This document shows, piece by piece, positions 1 to 6,626 of a DNA stretch of 13,439 bases (the first letter of the stretch is position 1; each line of letters starts with the position of its first letter). The notes under the pieces are model-generated. The model saw nothing but the letters and a program-made list of their open reading frames with translations, had not been told where the DNA came from and did not search any database. Source of the stretch: Akkermansia sp. GTDB taxonomy: Bacteria > Verrucomicrobiota > Verrucomicrobiia > Verrucomicrobiales > Akkermansiaceae. Location of the stretch: the NCBI GenBank assembly GCA_017379255.1, contig JAFNWZ010000289.1:1-13439 (forward strand), written 5' to 3'. A program made the translations under genes and the position numbers.

Positions 1-372
1 CTTGCGCTTGGCAAGGGTCTTGCTACTGGAGCGAACGGCTTTATTACGGGCAATGGCGCGGCGGCTGCTGCGGGCTGAACGCTGACGCACCGACTTCTTC
101 GCGGAAGCCATGGCGGAACGCGGCACATAGGCAGGAACCGGTGTGCGCGAGGTACGAATAGCCGCAGCCAGTGCCTTGCGCTGGTCATCTGCGCTGTAAT
201 TACTCCCCTGCTGGCTTACAAAGTACTGACGGTACTCCGGATCCACCTGGCTGAGGTTGGTGACGGCGTCCGGGAAGTTTGCATACTTGACGCCGCCCCC
301 GCTCTGACACGCCGTAAACAGGCATGCCACCAGGGCAAGCAGACAAAGCAAAAGCTGACGAGTGCTGGACAT
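1..372 (-). CDS. Lipoprotein with basic C-terminal tail (partial)
   Basis: The reading frame starts at the ATG complementary to 370-372 and runs off the left edge, giving the first 124 residues with no stop. The N terminus is a lipoprotein signal: a short polar start, a hydrophobic core (LLLCLLALVACLF) and a lipobox LFTAC with Cys22 as the likely acylation site. The middle is polar and rich in Gln, Ser and Tyr. From residue 85 onward the chain is extremely basic: I count 15 Lys/Arg in the 40 residues 85-124 and no acidic residue. I do not recognise a family. Seen: signal, lipobox and basic tail. Inferred: attachment to an envelope membrane, with the tail perhaps binding a polyanion such as peptidoglycan, LPS or nucleic acid. 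It is divergent from the NUDIX gene. Confidence 0.75.
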   Translation of the reverse strand, partial: MSSTRQLLLCLLALVACLFTACQSGGGVKYANFPDAVTNLSQVDPEYRQYFVSQQGSNYSADDQRKALAAAIRTSRTPVPAYVPRSAMASAKKSVRQRSARSSRRAIARNKAVRSSSKTLAKRK

Positions 373-470
373 AACAGTAAAACTTTCAGGGACAGGTTAA
401 ACGGCGACAGGCAAGAAAACCACGCATTTACCGGGCTGCCGCAAACCGTGTCTCCTACCCCGCCGAAGCT

Positions 471-500
471 ATACTATCACAGCACCACCCCTCATGCCAA
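471..500 (-). promoter_or_regulatory. Candidate sigma-70 promoter for the left-edge lipoprotein
   Basis: Read on the minus strand, TTGGCA (complement of 495-500) and TAGTAT (complement of 471-476) are separated by 18 bases. Transcription would start near 464, leaving a leader of about 90 nt before the ATG at 372. No better-spaced pair lies closer to the start codon. It was assigned by eye only. Confidence 0.35.
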
Positions 501-541
501 TACTAAACTTTTCCGTAGAATCATTTTTTTGAGAGTATGAC

Positions 542-569
542 TTGATTTTGCTCCCAAGGGGAGTAAAAT
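542..569 (+). promoter_or_regulatory. Promoter of the NUDIX gene, near-leaderless
   Basis: TTGATT (542-547) and TAAAAT (564-569) are separated by 16 bases. The predicted transcription start is near 576, only about three bases before the ATG at 579, so the message should have almost no 5' leader. This fits the absence of a ribosome binding site in front of the gene. Confidence 0.5.
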
Positions 570-578
570 CAGCCCGGA

Positions 579-1166
579 ATGAATACCCTCACAAACCAGT
601 TCCGGGAAAAGTTGTGCACAGAGTTGAAATTATTTGCCAGAAAGCATCCGGAACAGCGCCAGACAGCCGACACGATGCGCGAGTTCATCACCCGTACACC
701 GGATTGCTTTGAACGCAGTCACAAAGAGGGGCACATCACCGGCTCTGCATGGTTAATTAACCCGGGCGGTGACAAAGTCCTCCTGACGCTCCACCGCAAG
801 CTTCAGCGCTGGATGCAGACAGGCGGACATGCCGATGGTGACCCGGAACCACTGCGCGTCGCCCTGCGCGAAGCAACAGAAGAGAGCGGCATCGAAGACA
901 TACGCCCCTTGTATCGGGAGATTTTTGACATTGATATTCACCGCATTCCCGGAAACAAGACAAAAAACGAACCAGCGCACCTGCATTACGACATCCGCTA
1001 CCTGCTGCAGGCTCCGCACGAAGATTTCAGCATTTCCGATGAATCGGACGCACTGGCGTGGTGGTCACGCAGCGATATTGAACAAAGAGCAGCAGAACTG
1101 GATGCCAGCGTACTGCGCATGGCTGCGCGGTATTTCCGGAAAGACGAGTCCCCCTCCGGGGGCTGA
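579..1166 (+). CDS. NUDIX hydrolase
   Basis: A 195-residue NUDIX-fold pyrophosphohydrolase, expected to cleave a nucleoside diphosphate linked to another moiety with Mg2+ or Mn2+ in the cytoplasm. The Nudix box spans about residues 83-105, with the metal-binding core REATEESGI intact (R97, E98, E101, E102, G104). The first Glu of the consensus is shifted by one residue (Pro at 89, Glu at 90). The start GGHADGDPE, with a short segment HLHYDIRYL downstream, resembles stand-alone family members of about 180-200 residues. The substrate cannot be read from the sequence. The ATG at 579 is preferred because a promoter ends ten bases upstream and the N-terminal helix begins there. It is transcribed alone and convergently with the epimerase gene. 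Confidence 0.88.
   Translation: MNTLTNQFREKLCTELKLFARKHPEQRQTADTMREFITRTPDCFERSHKEGHITGSAWLINPGGDKVLLTLHRKLQRWMQTGGHADGDPEPLRVALREATEESGIEDIRPLYREIFDIDIHRIPGNKTKNEPAHLHYDIRYLLQAPHEDFSISDESDALAWWSRSDIEQRAAELDASVLRMAARYFRKDESPSGG
1148..1164 (+). terminator. GC hairpin at the NUDIX stop codon
   Basis: CCCCC (1150-1154), a TCC loop and GGGGG (1158-1162) form a compact hairpin, extended by AG/CT pairs around a bulged T, right at the TGA stop. No T tract follows, so intrinsic termination would be weak. It could equally be a coincidence of the final codons. Confidence 0.25.
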
Positions 1167-1208
1167 ATTACACCAGAATACTTTTCATCCTCGCAAAAAA
1201 CACGGACA

Positions 1209-1248
1209 GCTAAAGAAACGCAGGGGACGACCACGAAGGACGCCCCCT
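1209..1248 (-). terminator. Probable terminator after the epimerase gene
   Basis: On the minus strand, past the epimerase stop at 1275, an 8-bp stem with one mismatch forms between 1241-1248 and 1222-1229 (AGGGGGCG with CGTCCCCT). It is followed by a T-rich run, CGTTTCTTT (complement of 1212-1220). This is the right order for an intrinsic terminator of the leftward lipoprotein-epimerase transcript. Confidence 0.4.
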
Positions 1249-1274
1249 TGGAGATGAAGGAAAATCTGCGTATA

Positions 1275-2198
1275 TCAATCAATTTCCCAAGCAATGGTGC
1301 GGGCATACAGCTCGCCCGGGCGCAGTTCAATACTGGGGAAATGCGGATGATGCGGAGAATCCGGGTAATTCTGGGCCTCCAGCGCCACACCGCCACGCTT
1401 GAGCGGCAGATAATCACCAGTATAAACCTGCAGGCCCGGAGCATCTGTCAGCACGCGCAGTGTGCGGCGGCCATTCGTCAGCACGGCAGCCAGCTTCACG
1501 CCAGGAGTGGCTGGTAACACATAGTTATCGTCATAACCGCCGGCGATAGCATCAGGGGCATTGCGCTCACCCAGGCAGGCAGGGCGGCGCAAATCATACA
1601 GCGTTCCCTCCACCGGGGCAATATACCCCGTCGGGATATTGGCAACCATGGGCGTGTAGGCCGAAGCATTCACTTGCAGGCAGTGTGAATCCACCGTGCC
1701 GTCCGCGTCCAGATTCCAATAAGCATGATTGGTGAGATTCAGCAGCGTGGGGGCATCCGTCATCCCTTCCATGAGCAGGGTCAGGCGGCGGCCCTCCACC
1801 TTGTAAGTAGCACGCACCGTAACCGTGCCGGGATAATTTTCCTGGCCATCAGGAGACACGAGAGAAAGCACGAGGCTGGTATCCGAGACAGATTCCACCA
1901 CCCAGGGCATATCAGAAAAACCGCGCACCCCGCCATGCAGGTGGTTCGGGCCATTATTCACAGCAAGCTTGTACTCCACACCATCGAGCGAAAAGAAACC
2001 ACCAGCAATACGGTTTGCCACGCGGCCACAGATGCTGCCGCAGTAACAGGTATCTGCCGGAATCTCGTCCACAGTCTTTGGGCCGTACAGGCAATCCACC
2101 CCCTGGTATTCAAACGAAAGCACGCGAGCCCCAAAATTGGTGATGCGCACCTTCAATTCAGGCGTTGACAGTGTATATATTTCTGTTTTCATATCCAT
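1275..2198 (-). CDS. galM: Aldose 1-epimerase (mutarotase)
   Basis: A 307-residue protein that interconverts alpha and beta anomers of aldoses such as galactose and glucose, feeding the Leloir pathway. Family signatures appear in order: GRVANRIAGG (58-67), NNGPNHLHGG (81-90) with His88, NHAYWNL (157-163) with His158 as the catalytic acid, GGYDDNYVL (220-228) with a sugar-binding Asp, and LEAQNYPDSPH (273-283) with Glu274 as the catalytic base. The length is slightly shorter than the usual 340 or so. No signal peptide is visible, so it should be cytoplasmic. The start is the ATG at 2198; a second ATG two codons in (2192) is an alternative. It begins nine bases after the stop of the upstream lipoprotein, implying a shared transcript. 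No other galactose gene is nearby, so the operon gives no metabolic context. Confidence 0.92.
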   Translation of the reverse strand: MDMKTEIYTLSTPELKVRITNFGARVLSFEYQGVDCLYGPKTVDEIPADTCYCGSICGRVANRIAGGFFSLDGVEYKLAVNNGPNHLHGGVRGFSDMPWVVESVSDTSLVLSLVSPDGQENYPGTVTVRATYKVEGRRLTLLMEGMTDAPTLLNLTNHAYWNLDADGTVDSHCLQVNASAYTPMVANIPTGYIAPVEGTLYDLRRPACLGERNAPDAIAGGYDDNYVLPATPGVKLAAVLTNGRRTLRVLTDAPGLQVYTGDYLPLKRGGVALEAQNYPDSPHHPHFPSIELRPGELYARTIAWEID

Positions 2199-2207
2199 AA
2201 AACCAAA

Positions 2208-2645
2208 TCAGCGGGATGATTCCCACGCCGTAACCACATTGTTCTGGAACATGACCCACGCAGCCTCGCGCGGTACATAAGCCGTGGATGTTCCAACACC
2301 TCCACCACCCCAGCACGGGCCGTGCCAGCAACCAGCCCCCACCGTCAGCGAATCCACCATAACCGGCTGGTACACATTGTAAACCCATTTCTCATACGTC
2401 TCACCATTCTGCTGACCGGTAACCGGCGGCGTATTGGGATTTCCCCACGCCAGGTAAACAGCATCCTTTGTCATTCCCTCACAAATCCTCCCCTGCTGTA
2501 CAAGCAGCTGCTGTTCGGGAGAAAGCTGGCGGAACATCACCGGATTCTGGTTGATGCGGGTGGTGGGTGTTGCCGTCTGGCAAGAATCCAGATACAGGGC
2601 CGCCAGACTTAACACCAGCAGCTGAATGGCGCGGAATATTCTCAT
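2208..2645 (-). CDS. Small lipoprotein, BamE/SmpA-like
   Basis: A 145-residue protein with a signal peptide (hydrophobic 8-19) and a lipobox ending LDSC, giving Cys22 as the lipidated residue. Residues about 40-100 carry LLVQQGRICEGMTKDAVYLAW followed by GNP, which resembles the small alpha-beta fold of BamE/SmpA lipoproteins, where a G-M-(S/T)-x-x-x-V helix precedes 'GxP'. The C-terminal part is unusual: CWHGPCWGGGG (106-116), rich in Gly, Trp and Cys. Seen: signal, lipobox and the motif. Inferred: a periplasm-facing envelope lipoprotein. The match to BamE is by motif only and does not prove a role in outer-membrane protein assembly. It is the first gene of a leftward pair with the epimerase. 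Confidence 0.75.
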   Translation of the reverse strand: MRIFRAIQLLVLSLAALYLDSCQTATPTTRINQNPVMFRQLSPEQQLLVQQGRICEGMTKDAVYLAWGNPNTPPVTGQQNGETYEKWVYNVYQPVMVDSLTVGAGCWHGPCWGGGGVGTSTAYVPREAAWVMFQNNVVTAWESSR

Positions 2646-2680
2646 GCTTGCATGACAATAGCACCGAATTTCATGCTTGC
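2642..2680 (+). repeat. Direct repeat TCATGCTTGC (two copies)
   Basis: An identical 10-base word occurs at 2642-2651 and 2671-2680, 29 bases apart start to start. The first copy covers the start codon of the leftward lipoprotein and the second abuts or overlaps both -35 hexamers. It could be a pair of operator half-sites for a regulator acting on both divergent genes, or chance similarity. Confidence 0.35.
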
Positions 2681-2683
2681 CAA
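2655..2683 (-). promoter_or_regulatory. Leaderless promoter of the lipoprotein-epimerase pair
   Basis: On the minus strand, TTGGCA (complement of 2678-2683), a 17-base spacer and TATTGT (complement of 2655-2660), with an extended TGC in front of the -10. The predicted start near 2648 is about three bases before the ATG at 2645. Its -35 overlaps that of the divergent promoter by five bases. Confidence 0.55.
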
Positions 2684-2705
2684 GAAAAAAAATCAGTGCT
2701 AGAGT
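2677..2705 (+). promoter_or_regulatory. Promoter of the secreted-protein gene
   Basis: TTGCCA (2677-2682), 17 bases, TAGAGT (2700-2705), with an extended TGC (2697-2699) in front of the -10. The predicted start near 2712 leaves a leader of about eight bases before the ATG at 2720, too short for a ribosome binding site. Confidence 0.5.
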
Positions 2706-2719
2706 ACGCGTTATACGAT

Positions 2720-3484
2720 ATGAACCGGTCTCGTTTTCTTATGACTCTGCTGGCTGCCCCCATTGTGATGAGCAGCGCCGCCCATGCTGAAAAGGCTCCT
2801 GAAACCATCGCGGGCTACCTGCCCTGCAACGGGACAGCTATGCCCGGTGCGGTTATCCGGCCGATGCATGACCAGGCATTCCTGGAATTACACAAAGCCG
2901 CCGTCAGTCGTTTCGTTGAGCTCCCCAAAGAAAAAAAGGAAGCTATCAACAAGAAAGGCGATGCTGACCGTCTCATGGCATACGATGCAGATCTGTGGCC
3001 GGATAAGGCAGAATATGAAAAATACGCCGCAGCCTGGAAAAAGACCCAGATGGTACGCCTGGCGGATGTACACGTTGGCCTGAAGAGTGCAGGAGACGGC
3101 ATATACAACGTACTGTCAGCCACCCGTACCGCCAATGGAAGCTCCATGCCTCTGACCATTGGTTCACTGCGTTACAACAGCAAGAAGAACGCATGGATTT
3201 CCAACAATGGTGAACTGACTGCAACGCCTTTCTCCGCAGATGAAACGTTTATCTTCGGGCCCCAGACCGGCAACGAATGGAAACTGAATAAGAAAGACTC
3301 CCTTTCGGAACTCAACGAAATGATTCGCATCACCAAAGCGACAGACGGCAAGGCAGTGTACCTGTACTACAGTCTGACCGAGCGTTCTTCCATCAGCGGC
3401 ACCGTCATCGCCAACCATGGTTACACCATCCTCTTCCCCATCACCACAGCCAGTGCACGAGCCACGCGCCCGGGGCGGAAGTAA
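2720..3484 (+). CDS. Secreted protein of unknown function
   Basis: A 254-residue protein. Residues 1-23 form a typical Sec signal peptide: MNRSR, a hydrophobic core (FLMTLLAAPIVMSSA) and a cleavage site AHA before Glu24. The mature part is soluble and mixed alpha/beta. A Lys/Glu-rich helical stretch covers about 70-115 and contains DADLWPDKAEYEKY. A beta-rich second half with many Thr/Ser/Asn residues follows and ends in a basic tail (ATRPGRK). No catalytic motif or known family is apparent to me. The reading frame is open further upstream, but the ATG at 2720 is chosen because the signal peptide starts there and a promoter lies just in front. It is periplasmic or exported by inference. Confidence 0.8.
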   Translation: MNRSRFLMTLLAAPIVMSSAAHAEKAPETIAGYLPCNGTAMPGAVIRPMHDQAFLELHKAAVSRFVELPKEKKEAINKKGDADRLMAYDADLWPDKAEYEKYAAAWKKTQMVRLADVHVGLKSAGDGIYNVLSATRTANGSSMPLTIGSLRYNSKKNAWISNNGELTATPFSADETFIFGPQTGNEWKLNKKDSLSELNEMIRITKATDGKAVYLYYSLTERSSISGTVIANHGYTILFPITTASARATRPGRK

Positions 3485-3512
3485 GGGGTAAACCCTTTCC
3501 TATTCCAATCAA

Positions 3513-3549
3513 ACGGGAGTCCGGCTGAAGCAACGCCACTGGCTCCCGT
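3513..3549 (+). terminator. Hairpin between the secreted protein and rsmD
   Basis: ACGGGAG (3513-3519) pairs with CTCCCGT (3543-3549). Inside, CC/GG and GGC/GCC can pair around small bulges, leaving a loop of about nine bases. It lies 29 bases past the stop codon and 25 bases before rsmD. The bases after it are only mildly T-rich (GTCTTACAT), so it is at best a modest terminator. Confidence 0.4.
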
Positions 3550-3573
3550 GTCTTACATACCTAATCAGACAAT

Positions 3574-4140
3574 ATGCGCATCATTGCCGGAGCAGCCAAA
3601 GGACTTCCCATCCGCGTTCCCCAGGGCGAAGTGCGGCCCACCCAGGACCGCGTGCGGGAAGCTTTATTCAACATTCTCGGGCCTACCATCCAGGGGGCCA
3701 GAGTACTCGATTTATTCTGCGGCTCGGGCTCCGTAGGCATTGAAGCGCTGAGCCGGGGCGCAGCCTCTGCCCGCATGGTGGATGCCGCCCGCCCCTCCTG
3801 CGCCATGGCAAAACAGAATCTGGAGCGTTCACGGCTCAGCGGCGGCAGCGTGGTGCAGAGTGATTGCCTGCAATTTGTGAAGCGGGATTCCGGGCGGTAT
3901 GATTACATCTTTGCCGACCCACCCTATGCCAAGGCCATAGGCGACCGCGATATGATTGCCGAGCTCATGACAGACCGTCTGCACGAGATGCTGGCAGAGG
4001 GTGGTTATTTCATTGCCGAAGCACAGGAGGGCTATGGTGTGGGTGATTCCCACAGCCGCGAGTTCCCGGGCTGGAAGCTGGTAGACACCCGCTACTACGG
4101 CAAAAACGTTATTCTTTTCTACCAGGTCGAATCCGTATGA
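3574..4140 (+). CDS. rsmD: 16S rRNA (guanine-966 N2)-methyltransferase
   Basis: A 188-residue SAM-dependent methyltransferase that modifies G966 of 16S rRNA during small-subunit assembly. All family marks are present in order: MRIIAGAAKG at the N terminus, the RNA-binding RPTQDRVREALFNIL (21-35), the SAM-binding glycine loop DLFCGSGSVGIEALSRGA (46-63) and the catalytic motif DPPY (115-118). Length is normal for the family. Its last four bases overlap the start of waaA (ATGA), so the two are translationally coupled. No ribosome binding site precedes the ATG. Confidence 0.95.
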   Translation: MRIIAGAAKGLPIRVPQGEVRPTQDRVREALFNILGPTIQGARVLDLFCGSGSVGIEALSRGAASARMVDAARPSCAMAKQNLERSRLSGGSVVQSDCLQFVKRDSGRYDYIFADPPYAKAIGDRDMIAELMTDRLHEMLAEGGYFIAEAQEGYGVGDSHSREFPGWKLVDTRYYGKNVILFYQVESV

Positions 4141-5420
4141 AACGCTTTATCTTTCTCCTGCTCTACAACCTGCTGCTACCGGTATTCCTGATTATATCCA
4201 TACCGGGGTATCTTATCAAAATGAAAAAGCGTGGGGGCTTCGGCACAGGCCTCTCAGAGCGTTTCGGCATCTATAAGAAACCAGCCTCTGCTGAACCCAA
4301 GGGCGGGCTCTATGTACATGCCGTGAGTGTGGGCGAAACCTTCATTGCCCTCAAATTCATCCGCGAGTGGTGCAAAACCCACAACGAACCCGTCATTCTG
4401 GCCACCAGCACCGCCACTGGCCACCAGGTGGCGCGCGATGCCGCGCTGCCCAATGTGCGCCCGCTCTATTCCCCGCTGGATGTACCGGGGCTTTCCGGCC
4501 GCTGCCTGCAGCGATTTGCCCCCAGAGCCGTCGTGCTCATCGAAGCCGAATTGTGGCCGAATTTTGCAGAAGCCTGCCACCGCCGCAACATTCCCATGGT
4601 CATGCTCAACGCACGGCTTTCCCCCCGCAGCGAAGGGCGCTATGCCAAGGTACGCGGCATCACCCGCCTGCTTTTTGAACGCCTGACGGCACTGGGTGCA
4701 CAGAACGACACCGACAAAGCCCGTTTTGCCCGCATCGGCGTGAACCCGGATATCATCACAGCCCCCGGCAGCATCAAATTCGATGTCATGGGCGATGCCC
4801 CGCAGAATCTGCGTGAGGACTTCCGCAACATTCTGGACACCCTGCGGGGTGAAAAGCCCGTCGTTCTGGCAGCCAGCACCCACGCAGGAGAGGAAGCCCT
4901 CATTGCCTCCGCCATCCGCGAGGCGGGGGCATTCCCGCTCATCGTCCCCCGCCACGCCGAGCGCAGAGAGCAAGTGGTGGCCGACCTGCAGCAGGCCGGA
5001 TTTGCCCCCCTGCTCCGCACCGCTGGAGAACTCCCTGCCGATATTCCGGCCAATGTGTGCTACGTGGCAGACACCACCGGCGAACTGCGAGACTGGACCG
5101 CACTTGCAGATGCCGTAGTCATCGGCAAGTGCTTCCTGGCCAGAGGCGGGCAGAACCCGGTGGAAGCCATTGCCGCCCGCAAGCCGGTCATCATCGGCCC
5201 GGATATGACGAACTTTGCAGACCTTGTGACACTGCTCAAGAAAGAGGACGGCATCCTTTCCTGCGAAGCCGGAGAACTGACCGCCACCCTGCGCACCGCC
5301 TTGGACGGCAGCCCCGGAACCCAGGCCCGCACCGAACGCGCCTACAATGCCCTGCATGTTCATTCCGGCGCCACCCGCCGCAGTGTGGAGCTGGTCGAGA
5401 CCCTGTATGGCCGTGCATGA
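4137..5420 (+). CDS. waaA: Kdo transferase (lipid A biosynthesis)
   Basis: A 427-residue GT30-family glycosyltransferase that moves 3-deoxy-D-manno-octulosonate from CMP-Kdo to the lipid A precursor on the cytoplasmic face of the inner membrane. An N-terminal hydrophobic anchor (about 4-27) is followed by the acceptor-side segment GTGLSERFG, where Glu41 is the expected catalytic base. Then come VHAVSVGE (60-67), SPLDVPG (112-118), EAELWPN (136-142) and NARLSPRSEGRY. The C-terminal CMP-Kdo-binding half shows AASTHAGEE, VPRHAER and RGGQNPVEAIA. It shows that the organism makes an LPS-type outer membrane. Whether it adds one or more Kdo residues cannot be told. It overlaps both neighbours by four bases. 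Confidence 0.94.
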   Translation: MKRFIFLLLYNLLLPVFLIISIPGYLIKMKKRGGFGTGLSERFGIYKKPASAEPKGGLYVHAVSVGETFIALKFIREWCKTHNEPVILATSTATGHQVARDAALPNVRPLYSPLDVPGLSGRCLQRFAPRAVVLIEAELWPNFAEACHRRNIPMVMLNARLSPRSEGRYAKVRGITRLLFERLTALGAQNDTDKARFARIGVNPDIITAPGSIKFDVMGDAPQNLREDFRNILDTLRGEKPVVLAASTHAGEEALIASAIREAGAFPLIVPRHAERREQVVADLQQAGFAPLLRTAGELPADIPANVCYVADTTGELRDWTALADAVVIGKCFLARGGQNPVEAIAARKPVIIGPDMTNFADLVTLLKKEDGILSCEAGELTATLRTALDGSPGTQARTERAYNALHVHSGATRRSVELVETLYGRA

Positions 5421-5962
5421 AATTTGACTACAACAAGCTGGTTCAGAAAGTAGACGCCTACCTGCGCAAAAAACGCGCAGCCAGCAGGCTCTGGGCCGTC
5501 ATGTTGCCGGAAAGCCTGTTTCGCCCGGAGCTCTGGCTCTGGGAAAAGAGCAGCGTGGCCCGCGGTGCGGCATGGGGCACCAGCTGGGCGCTGGCTCCGG
5601 TTCCCATGCAGACCATTTTTGCCGTACTCAGCAGCATACGAACCCGGGGCAACATCCCCATGTCGGTGCTTTCCTGCTGCATTTCCTTTCCGGGCTACCA
5701 ACTGGTGGCATGGCCGCTTCAATGGTACGCAGGCTCAGTATTGCTTGGCTGGCTCGGGCTGAGCAGCGGCGTAGATATGGAGCTGATGCGCAGCTGCGCC
5801 GCTGCCGCCACCACGGAAGGCTGGGGGGCAGCGATGCAAATGCTGAAAGAAGTTAACCTCTTGATGCTCTGTGCAGAGCTACTCATCGGCTGTGCTGTTA
5901 CCTGCGCCGCCATCGGGGCGGTGGCCTATAGCCTGGTCATGCTGTTCTGGCGCAAGCGCTGA
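5417..5962 (+). CDS. DUF2062 membrane protein
   Basis: A 181-residue protein with the features of DUF2062: a basic N-terminal region with the segment PESLFRPELW (31-40), then hydrophobic segments at about 50-72, 82-112 and 147-177. The pattern 'A.G...A..PVPMQT......RGNIP' corresponds to the conserved small-residue and 'R-N-P' region of the family. The end is basic (FWRKR). The open frame extends far upstream inside waaA, but that part is a shadow. The ATG at 5417 forms an ATGA overlap with the waaA stop, the natural coupled start. The function of DUF2062 is not established. The position after waaA suggests an envelope role by association only. Confidence 0.82.
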   Translation: MKFDYNKLVQKVDAYLRKKRAASRLWAVMLPESLFRPELWLWEKSSVARGAAWGTSWALAPVPMQTIFAVLSSIRTRGNIPMSVLSCCISFPGYQLVAWPLQWYAGSVLLGWLGLSSGVDMELMRSCAAAATTEGWGAAMQMLKEVNLLMLCAELLIGCAVTCAAIGAVAYSLVMLFWRKR

Positions 5963-6012
5963 AACCATTTCTGACAATTTGCTGTTATACCACCCGCAGG
6001 CGCGTTTTCAGC

Positions 6013-6041
6013 TTGCATTGAGCACCATGTGATTTTATACT
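6013..6041 (+). promoter_or_regulatory. Leaderless promoter of the efflux-containing operon
   Basis: TTGCAT (6013-6018), exactly 17 bases, TATACT (6036-6041). It is the best promoter match in the window. The predicted transcription start falls at 6048-6049, that is, on the A of the ATG at 6049, so the mRNA should start with the initiation codon. Confidence 0.6.
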
Positions 6042-6048
6042 ACACGAC

Positions 6049-6606
6049 ATGGAATGGAATGACCACTTCATGGCGCTTTTCAGGGAGGCCGTAGAACGAT
6101 ACCAGCTCAATCCCCAGACCCCTGCAGACCGTTTCTTTCTGCCGGAAGAGCAGGAATTTCTCAAAACCATAGGGTATCAGCCGGCTGAAATGCACGGTTA
6201 TGTGCGCGAATATGCCGAAAAAGGAGCCCCCAGCCCCAGCACCACGCTGCTCATTGCCTCCGTACGCCGCCATTATTTTCTGAATGCTATGCGCGGCATG
6301 TCTGGCAATGCCCGCCCCATCACCGCAGCAGACCTGCCGGCAGAAACAGAAGAATTCCAGGAAATCCCCTACCTGCCCCGCATCATCCGCAAAGCCGAGG
6401 CCAAACTATTCGGCACACTGGCGCCCGATATCATGTATGGCGATGAAAAAGACCGCGAGTTCCTCCGCACACACGGCAATTTTCACCTGGCGGATTTCCT
6501 GCAACTGGCCGCAGCCGCGCGCAGTGACCGCCAGCGTCTCGTAAGCGCCGTGCTCAACGCCATGCGCAGCAACGCGGATTCGCCCGGCCCGGCGCAGGCT
6601 AACTAA
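6049..6606 (+). CDS. Hypothetical protein, DUF5069-like C-terminal half
   Basis: A 185-residue soluble protein without signal peptide or membrane segment. The N-terminal half is helical (LPEEQEFLKTIGYQPAEMHG, 31-50; LLIASVRRHYFL, 67-78). The C-terminal half contains YLPRIIRKAEAKL (108-120), a MYGDEKDREFLRTHG stretch and a final helix. It reminds me of DUF5069 proteins ('LPR...KA.A.L.G...Y......D..FL'), a family common in Verrucomicrobiota and Planctomycetota. That resemblance is recalled from memory and needs a profile search. It is the first gene after the best promoter of the window. The next gene starts 20 bases after its stop, so it probably leads the efflux operon, though nothing links it functionally to efflux. 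Confidence 0.7.
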   Translation: MEWNDHFMALFREAVERYQLNPQTPADRFFLPEEQEFLKTIGYQPAEMHGYVREYAEKGAPSPSTTLLIASVRRHYFLNAMRGMSGNARPITAADLPAETEEFQEIPYLPRIIRKAEAKLFGTLAPDIMYGDEKDREFLRTHGNFHLADFLQLAAAARSDRQRLVSAVLNAMRSNADSPGPAQAN

Positions 6607-6626
6607 AACCATTCCCCTGCATATTC

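Noticed and set aside
470..475. Plus-strand TATACT as a -10 for the NUDIX gene
   Set aside because: No -35-like hexamer at the right distance upstream, and the leader would be about 100 bases, whereas the pair at 542-569 is closer and properly spaced.
2712..2717. TATACG as a -10 element just before the ATG at 2720
   Set aside because: No -35 lies 16-18 bases upstream (the sequence there is an A run), while TAGAGT at 2700 is exactly 17 bases from TTGCCA.
2567..2719. Upstream extension of the secreted-protein frame by 51 codons
   Set aside because: It would bury the signal peptide and cover both divergent promoters and the start of the opposite lipoprotein gene.
4254..5363. Long open frame on the minus strand (369 codons) opposite waaA
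   Set aside because: Its translation is Gly/Ala/His-rich with no recognisable motif, and waaA on the other strand matches its family over the full length. It is a shadow of GC-rich third positions.
5057..5416. Long N-terminal extension of the DUF2062 frame
   Set aside because: This part is Arg/His/Pro-rich out-of-frame waaA sequence. The ATGA overlap at 5417 gives the natural start and family length.
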